Below, one piece after another: positions 55,741 to 64,000 of a stretch of DNA of 64,000 nucleotides. A model generated the notes under the pieces. That model did no database searches and was not told where the DNA came from. It saw nothing but the letters and a program-made list of their open reading frames with translations. The number at the start of each line of letters is the position of its first letter. The stretch's first letter is position 1. The position numbers were made by a program, and so were the translations under genes. The stretch is from Moringa oleifera (taxonomy: Eukaryota; Streptophyta; Magnoliopsida; Brassicales; Moringaceae). The stretch is from positions 10,206,001-10,270,000 of the forward strand of contig JAJFZO010000094.1 of NCBI GenBank assembly GCA_021397835.1, in the 5' to 3' direction.

Positions 55741-58700
55741 GCCCTGATTTTTACCTAAATATAAAAGAAAAACATCCATACATAAAAGTAAATACATTGG
55801 CCACCACATTAGCTGCAGTCACTACAATTCGATATTTTTCAGGTCACCCTTAAGCAAGCACCAGGCAGATTGAGTTAGTACTATAGCCAATAGTATTATC
55901 TCAAACGCTCTTTCAAAGGGTAAAATAATAGTCATTTTCATTGAATTTTTGCTGATTAATGCAAAAGAATTAGAATGCAATCAAGAGCTGCAACTTACTT
56001 GTCATTTAACTTATTGTTCTTTGTGAAAATATGAGTTCTTATTATTTGATTTTGGCTTCCTTCTACTCCACTGTCAAAACCATTAAGAAGTAGATTAATT
56101 ATTCCTTTTCAAAATTACCATTTGGATACTTTGACAATCCATCTAATTTGTCTTACCAAATAACTCAACACATTTACCCTTTTTCGTCCACAAGCTGGAA
56201 GCTCTCAAATATCGTTTCATGTTGAATCATACCATATAAGGCTAAAAGATGGACTATTGAAATAATTCTCATTTTGAAATGACCTAAAATGAAAATAATG
56301 GACAAAATTTGCTTAATTGCAAGCTCTCAAATTTGCATGTGATGAACACATAGAGATGGATGAGAAGCTATATTTTAATTAGAGAGAGAGAGAGAGAGCA
56401 TGCCCTTGTAATGTAGTAAGAACCCAATAATACACTAGGAAATGATCTGACATTTTAGTCTTTCATCGTCTGATTAGTATATAGTCCTTATGTAGATAGT
56501 CACTCCTTTATTATGCTTAATTAGTTCATCTTTTGTATATATGCTTAAATTCAATATTTGTCTGAACAAGAATCTATTGCAGGCATGCATGCATGCATTC
56601 ATCCAAATTATACATCAAGAATGGAACAAAGTTTTTGGAAGATTAATTGATTAATCTTTTCCCACTTTAAACAATTAATAGTAGTTGTTTTTTTTTCCCT
56701 AGCCTGTTTCTCATTATTTTACCCGCCAACATCCACATGTATAAACAGTAGAGAGGCACCCAAAAACATGACCATCTTTTCAAAGCAAATGCTTAATTTA
56801 AACATGCTATCTTCCCATCATTCCTTTGCCATTTCAATGTGTATCTAGCAATTTAACAGCTTATATTTTACAGACATTCACATCTATGCAAACATTTCTT
56901 GTACATTCCCATATAGATTTTGAAACCCTAAACAGCATCCAAGATAAAATTAAATACTTGGAATCTGAAATGCCATGTGACTTTGTGGGTGACACAAAAT
57001 AGGAGCATATAGAATGTCTGGGGCCTGAAGATTTTAGCATCAAATAAACGAAAATATCACACACCCAGAAATCATGATGACCTCAGTCAGACGCAAACAT
57101 TAGAATAAACATTAGGACACTACCCTGTCTCTCTCCAGTTACATTTGGCAAAGATACCTGTCTTTTAGGATTTCATGGCTTAATAAAAGACTTACTAACA
57201 CATACTACTAGCTATTGGAATTTAGACCCACATGACATTTTAGTATAGACTGACTAAAGACAGTGTTTGATTTAGCTAGCAGTCCTGCAATCCACATGAT
57301 GTCACTTAATCTCGAGGCTGTAAGGGAAAACACAGGTAACCTAGATGCCCATACAGTGTAAAGATTTTGGTGGGTCCTTATGATTGTCTCAAAAGTCAAA
57401 GCACCGGATAGAAGGCTGGCAAGATAATGCTAATGTACCACAATGTTACTGGTTTGCTTCCTGGCCATTACCATTAATTAAGAACTTCATTAATATCGCT
57501 GTGAAAACCCATTTGGAATCTGCCTTTGTTGAAAACCTCTTGTAATCTCAACCTTGCCCTCAGATTAAAAAACTCGCTTAATCCAAAGAGAAGCAAAATT
57601 TTACGTGTTTAATTTGAAGTTAAGATCCATTTAGATTGAAGGTTTATTAATTTGCAAGTTCCAATAATCTGAACCTGTCATGTGAGAGACATGAGGAAAG
57701 GCAGCTGTAACTTCGAATGTCTCGAACTTTGGATCCTCTGTGTTGTGTAAGAGTACGGCCACGGTAATTTTGAATATTATATTGCAGACCCAATAAGCAT
57801 GGGTTCAGAATCTATGGTGTCCATCACATGTGGGTGAGAGAGAGAAAGAGAGGGTTAGGGTTTTCTGAGAAGGAAAAGTGAGATGAATTTTCCTCATGGC
57901 ATTGCTGTTAAATTTGTCCTCAACAATGAGCCTTACATTTTGTTAGTCCTCCCAAGGAGGATGGTCATGAACTGCAGGCTGATGTAATGGGGACACAGTA
58001 CCCCATGCCCTTAATTTGATGTTTGTTTAAGAAGAAAAAATAAGAGAAAAAGGATGATACTTCTCTCTGTCTCTGGGCCTGACTGGCTCTGCATATAGAT
58101 CCAAACCCAGAAAGTTGAACTTTGTAAATGGGAATTTTTTTGAGCCATTCAGGAAAGAAAGAAAGATGTGTAGTGAGATAGAAAGTGACAAAAGGCAGTG
58201 CCAGAAAGGAGGGTCAGTATCAGCAGCTCAGCCATATGCATCATCATCATCATCATGGTTTCTCACTGTTGCATTGGCAGTGCCCCTTAGTGAATATGTT
58301 TCTTTCTCCCTTTGTTGTATAAGGGACTTTGTGATAGAGCTGAGAGAGGGTACACGTGATGGCCACATGGAAATGGAAGAGCAGCCATGATTTTAGGAGA
58401 CGACTTTGGCAGTGTGGAATCGTTTTCTCTCTTTGTTTCTGTGTTATTAAGTCATTTCCCTTTCTCATCTTCCATCCTTATCCATCTCCTCCCACGCCCA
58501 GACAAACTTTCACAGAGAGAAAGAGCATGCTCTTGCAATAGTCATATTCCCTCCTTCACCTCCTTTCTTTCTCTCTTGTCTTTCGATCTTAATATAACTT
58601 CAGCCCCAAATTGATTAACTTAATCAGTTTCGTAATTGATTATTTTTTATCCATATATCAAAATGCATGCACAAAGTTTACTGTAATTCTTCCTCTGATC

Positions 58701-61700
58701 TCTGCAGATATTTTTTGTACATTCCCAGACAGAATAAGATATGCATAGTTGGAACTTGAAATAAGCCATGTGAGGGCGTGATCAGTGAGCTTCAGGAACA
58801 CAGGAAGTCAAGGCCTGATGAGGACCTCAAATGCTGAAAAGGGTACGGACATTGAAGGGTGAGAGCTCAGTTTGATCCAACTGAAATGTACAATTTCATG
58901 AAGAAAGTAATTAGGGACAAGTCTTTTAAGGCTTTCATACAGGCAAACATATGACAGAGAGACTAGAAAGCTAATGGACCCAGATGGGAAGTTAGGGACT
59001 TGACCTATCAAAACTGGTATCCTCCTTGGTGGCCTACAAGAGAAACCATGAACATGGCCGCCCATAACTAGGGTAGGGATCCCTTTAGTGGGTCCATGAA
59101 ACTGTCCCAAAAGAACAATATGCCATTATAGAACATGCAAAGAGGTCTCGCCCAGAACCTAATAAGCTTCACCAAATTCAATATCTGTTGCCAGAGGGCA
59201 CATTGGATTCCTGGGTGAAAGAGAAATGGGAAGATCATCAATGAAAGGAGAGAGAGAGAGAAAGACGGGTTGGCTTTCATTGGTGGCCTGCACTTTTATT
59301 TTTTATTCATTCGGTTTTCCTGTATCTTCCTTTTCCATTTTTCTCCTTCTTGCTTCTGCTTGTATGTACAGAGATGCACAAGTTTGGTTCAAAAATGAGT
59401 TTTACACCATAGCTGTCTTTATAGTGGCAACTCACTCTCTCCCCAGTATTATTGTTGATGCAAGATAAACATGTAAGAGAGAGAGAGAGAGGGAATTGAA
59501 GAGCAGGAATGGCACGTGATGGCCAATATAGAAAAAAATAAATAAATTGGTGGCTGTTGTGTACTTTGTAGTCAGAAATCATTCCATTGCCTACTCACAC
59601 ATGCTTCTTTTCCTTTCTGAAATAACAAAAGAAAATGCCTTTTATACTTTCTGCTATGCTGCTGGTTGATGATAACAAATTCATAGTTCCATATATTATT
59701 AAAACCATAAAGAGGAGATCTAACAACCCGACCAACCCTTGAATCAATACTCATAAAACTTTGTCATTTATTATTTAGGCTTTTCAGAAAGAGAATAATC
59801 GATCCATTAGTACTACCCATGTTGCTTTTTCCAGACAATTCAAGCTAAAATAATGATAGAAAAAGAAAGAACCCTATGTGTAAGGCTTGACCACATTTCC
59901 AACCATAACAAGAGCTAGCACAAAGAACATCATAGGATATAGCATGGTCTGGGTGTAAAAGAAATCAATTTGATTTGCTTGGAAGTTTGGCTCTTTTCTA
60001 TTTTTCAAATGCTTGCCTTAGAGAAGGGTGCAGCTTTGATGAATTCCTAAGAATTGTTGCAACATATACAAGAATCATTACACAAGAATCAACCTTATGT
60101 TACTCTTGAACATGAAACAACTTGTGCAATTTTTCAGTTGATATCAACTTTGCCAACTCCCAAAGGGGCTACATACCCTTTTCTTTCCCATAATTGATCT
60201 AATAATTTCCAGAAGAAGAAAGGGTCTTCATCATTATTTTCTAGGAGCCTAAACAGGATTGTCTAGTGGCCCAATCAAAGGACCATCACTAATTGGCTTG
60301 GATGGCACTCTTCCCCTTAATTTAAGGTTAATGATTCCTAGAAAATACCACCCTACCGTAATCTTCTAGTCATAAGCCTTGGCTTCAACTATACTCCTTT
60401 CGGTTTTAATTTTGCTTTGGTTCCAATCAATATAAGTGAAACTCAGATTTCCGTGTTCTAAAAATAATTAGCTATGAACCATGGGTTATAATAATATATT
60501 ATAACTCAGTCACAAATACATTATTTGGATCTCTTATTTGGGTTCAGGTTAAGAACTATACTGTAATTCCAAATGCTTCAACTTTGATATTTTCAATTCT
60601 ATGTAAAAGCAACTATCCACAACTTCAATAAGCTCCAACATTTTTAAGAAACCAGCACAAACATGCAAATACTCATAGCTAAATGCATATTTATGCGCAC
60701 ACACACCCCTAAACATGCAAAACAGGTTATTCTCTGAATTTCATTATTTGATCCGGAAGAACGATAACTGCAACAGCATGAAAAAGAGAAGTATGATAAT
60801 TGTACTTCACAAGATTAAAATACTAGTTCAATTTTAATTCCATGCAACCAAACATAACATATAAATGTAGTTGCAGGTCTTAATTAGCCACTTCATCAAT
60901 TTTCATCCAAAAAAATTCAAAAAGTTACATATATGATCAAACACAATTTATGCAGTCCAAGAGATACTAACAAAATTTAGAGGATTACCTCTATGTTTCT
61001 CTTTTCTTTCCCTGTTTGCAGTTATGCACCAGGAGATCAGACTATCAATTTCTCATTTCCCCATGCACAACACAGGAGAGTGGGGAAGGATGCCAGGTGA
61101 CCAATACTTACCCAATGATTGATTTCACATGTTGCCAGCATGCAGAAATCTTTCTGAAGTTCAGGAAGAAGGGAGGAAAGACAGATATGTCCCCTTCCCC
61201 ACATGATGGGGAGTTTTGCTGCTAATGACTTCAAACAGAGACAATACAGATAAGAAAGTAGCAGGGGATAGTATTTTAGGATAAGCTCACATCCAGTGTT
61301 TGTGCATCAAGTAACCAAGTATCTTTGGAGATTCTGTTGCTGCTCAAATTCAAATGATTGTTTTTCTGGAATAAAACATTAAGGTTTCATTTCCAAGCTA
61401 GTGCAGGTGTAATGGATTGGATAAGGACTCCATGATATGGTGACCACAGCACATTAACAAAGCAATACGACTATAAACATGTCAACCATATGCAAGGGCA
61501 TATCTCAACATGCATAGCAGATTACTCTAAAAATAACCATATGCATTGATAGATCTGGATATATGCACTGTCCAGGCAAAGCATTCATGGATTGCCCTAA
61601 TATGGGCACCCATGACATAAATGGACATGTGCGCGCGCGTGTGTGAGAGAGAGATGGAGAAAAATTGTGGCCAGTCCTATTTCTGTAGCTGCATTTAGGC

Positions 61701-62840
61701 AACTTTTTGACAAGTCCTATTTCTTCCAATCTTGTTTCTCAGTAGAAATTGTTCTGATGTAAAATCAATATAATGGCCAGCAATATAAAAAAAAAATTTT
61801 GCAGACGGCAACAAAGCATCTCATATGGGAAATTCTCTGAATGGATAAGGTGGTAAAACATTGCGTAGACTTTCTAATAACAGCATGATAAGTGACAGTC
61901 ATATTGCTGGTTATTCATGGAGCCTGTCAGGTGTTTTTACTTTACACTTTCTCTTTACCCTGGTATCCAGTTCTTTCCTAGCCTGGTCCTCAGTACCCAC
62001 CATTGCACACACACCAAGCAGCTATTGAGCAACCCCAGATCCTAAGGATTATGGATACCCCGAGGGGTAATAATCTTGCGCCCGACCAGAGCTGAAGATA
62101 CTCTAGCACCCTAAAGTTAGTCTATACCCAGGACCTAGTAGGTGCTACCCTGAACTACAACCTGAGAGTTGTCATTATTGTGGACTTTATCAACACAATG
62201 AATAATTAGTGCTGGTAGAAAACCCAAAAAAGTGAAATCTTCAAGTATTTGGGTTACCAAGGGGACAGGAAGGACTTGAAACAACAAAAGTCTGAGTATT
62301 AGATCTGTGCAAACACAGAAAGGAGTTCTAGCAAGTTATCTGAAAATCAGAATTGGAAACAGATTAAATTAAGAATCTGATATGCTTCTATTCTTCGCCA
62401 TGAGATCAGAAGTTTTCAAATGGATATGAACCATGCTTATTTCTCTTGTTGATCTACCAAACTAAATTGAGAAGAATTATTCAAGTCAATGAAACACCTG
62501 AAGGTAATAGTTTCTTGCAGATAATATGGTTTACATGGGTATTAAAATCACCGGCACACTTCTCCTAACACCTGAAACTCTAGTAAAGGAAATTTTGACA
62601 CAAGACATTCCTTTTTCTGACTCGTATATCAGTGAAAGAAATATTACAGACTCAGGAAAAATGAAAGAAAGATTTCAAAAAATAAAAATAAAAATTGGGT
62701 AGTGTAAAAAAAATTGGTTACAATGAAACAGTTTAAATTAGAAGTATCTAGAAGCGGCAGGACCAAAGCGTTGACAGGGAAGCAACTTGCCGAATTACCT
62801 CTTCAGTTTAACAAAATTGAAGTTGATATCAGCACAAGTA
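55740..62840. other. Long spacer, no gene confirmed
   Basis: No splice-consistent coding sequence or known RNA was recognised. Microsatellites present: (AG)n at 56381-56399, (CAT)6 at 58239-58256, (GA)n at about 59475-59491, and a CG/TG/GA compound run near 61630-61652. A diverged repeat pair may exist near 56890-56990 and 58710-58775 (both contain tgtacattccca and a catgtga motif). The part just above 62700 probably holds the 3' untranslated region of the galactosyltransferase. Confidence 0.4.
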
Positions 62841-63662
62841 CTAATCATCAGATGCCAAAGTTGGGCTATTTGCACAACTCTCCGTTTTATGGAGTTCCAG
62901 CAACTTCTTTTCTGGACTACAGAGCCCTGCAAAACAAGACTAATCTTAGAGCACCAGCATATCCCAATTAGTGGAAATTCAATAAAACAAACTTATTTGT
63001 TTTTCCCCATGAAATCAGAGATTCCAGAATATTTGGAAGGAAAGAAAAGAAACCGGCTTACAAAGCAACTGGAGATTCATGAAACTGAAACAATTTCACA
63101 GTACTTCTATACAAATATTCAAATTAAGAGAACTGCAGTATCACTCTCACTCAAATGACAACAAGCCAGCATTATTCAAAATAAAGAATCATAGCTGTTG
63201 GAGGAATGACAAGCTGAAACCATATAAAGCATTTTAGACAGACCACTCTACTGCAATGTATTACTTTTGCACCAGGATTTTAATTACGAAGTAAAACTCC
63301 TCTGCTCCATAGCCCACTCACTACTCAACACAACTACCTACAGTTTCGTGAGACCGTCTTCTACTCTCTCACTTTAACAGTTAATTCAGGAGGGATTCAG
63401 TATGCCCTCATAAAACTTCAGCATCTAAAGTAGATTTTCAAGGAAAGAAAACAACTATAAAAATGCTTAGAATCTAATTCATTGAACCATTTTAGTTTTC
63501 TTGTTCAACAGAAAAGGTCACCAACCTGAACATTTGGGAATATCCCAAACAGCGACAGATGAAGGACTACACTCTGGTTCACAGAGTGCTCGGTTGTCTT
63601 CATGATTGACATTCATTGCAAGCATCCAGGCACCAATTGTAACATCCTCATTGCTGAACATC
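62841..63662 (-). CDS. Beta-1,3-galactosyltransferase (GT31), 3' end only
   Basis: Golgi type II membrane enzyme that adds beta-1,3-galactose to glycans or arabinogalactan proteins; only the last two exons lie in the window and the gene continues past 64000. Exon 63662-63526 (phase 2 in, phase 1 out) encodes [20 protein letters not shown], then WDIPKCSG; the NEDVTIGAW block with its acidic ED is the conserved catalytic-side motif of plant GT31 enzymes. The last exon, 62926-62841, encodes [12 protein letters not shown] followed by a Cys and Ser-rich tail and TAG. The exons join in frame (ag/g donor and acceptor sites are good). The sequence most resembles the Arabidopsis probable B3GALT 12-14 group, from memory of the family. 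63663-64000 looks like intron. Confidence 0.85.
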
Positions 63663-64000
63663 CTAAAACTGTAATTTTGACGAAGGAAAAAGAAAAACCA
63701 TGAAATGCCAAGACATTCCACACTGTAGTAAATTTTACTAATCTTTCTCTATCTATGTCAAGCAAGGAGCTGTCAACACATAACAAGTGCCTAGCAACAT
63801 GTTCTAGGATAGTACTTCCAGGATCATTGACCACTTCAGCATTCAACTTTTATGCATATAGAACTTGGTCGAACCACAAAATGTGAAGGTAAAAAGTAAA
63901 AAAGGTGAAGATAAAAAGAACCATAAATAATTCAATTGGTTATCATATATTATGCATTCAGAAAATAAATACAAACATCATCCTATTCCAAAAAAAAAAA
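63663..64000 (-). other. Intron of the galactosyltransferase gene
   Basis: Sequence above the acceptor (ttttag at about 63668-63663 on the minus strand) does not encode the expected upstream residues of the enzyme, so it is most likely intron reaching the window edge. Confidence 0.5.

Noticed and set aside
1..64000. Search for tRNA, rRNA and CRISPR features
   Set aside because: No tRNA B-box with matching arms, no rRNA blocks and no spaced direct repeats were seen by eye.

Overview
The window is nuclear DNA of a dicot plant. The genes have plant-type GT-AG introns, the spacers are very AT-rich, and the products are plant housekeeping or plant-specific families. Tetrameric C3-type PEP carboxylase, an EP1-type secreted lectin, an Ole e 1-type protein and a TTL thioredoxin together point to a C3 eudicot. 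The species cannot be named from the sequence. Exon junctions were worked out by hand from splice sites, reading phase and family knowledge. Intact spliced genes close to the usual family lengths: PEPC 966 aa, ALG9 573 aa, 14-3-3 249 aa, UBC13 153 aa, TTL 699 aa.

Layout. 1-9 kb: two tandem, almost identical EP1-like glycoprotein genes (2817-4145 and 7450-8775, +) with a decayed Ty3/gypsy gag fragment on the minus strand between them. 9-13.8 kb: AT-rich gene-free DNA. 14.2-19.0 kb: PEP carboxylase (+). 19-21.3 kb: AT-rich inverted-repeat DNA. 21.5-25.8 kb: ALG9 mannosyltransferase (+). 26-27.4 kb: more AT-rich foldback DNA. 27.65-31.2 kb: 14-3-3 protein (+). 32.07-33.6 kb: BCS1/ASD-type AAA ATPase (+). 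34.0-36.8 kb (-): a broken relic of MurA, the first committed enzyme of peptidoglycan synthesis. 37.5-38.1 kb: Ole e 1-family secreted protein (+). 38.1-40.6 kb: AT-rich spacer. 40.6-44.3 kb: Ubc13-type E2 (+). 47.0-50.6 kb: TTL tetratricopeptide/thioredoxin-like protein (-). 50.6-62.8 kb: long spacer with a GC-rich island, microsatellites and an unassigned minus-strand region with coding-like blocks. 62.8 kb to the end: the last two exons of a GT31 beta-1,3-galactosyltransferase (-) that runs out of the window.

The genes do not form one pathway. They are independent housekeeping genes (carbon metabolism, N-glycosylation, phosphoprotein signalling, K63 ubiquitination, Golgi glycosylation) beside secreted-protein genes. 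The most unusual item is the MurA relic. Its active-site lysine and cysteine codons are still recognisable, but it carries three in-frame stops, a GT-to-AT splice donor, a lost conserved loop and no 5' exon. It looks like a lineage that recently lost the start of the plastid peptidoglycan pathway. The second is the EP1 pair, whose transcribed parts are far more alike than their promoters, as expected after gene conversion.
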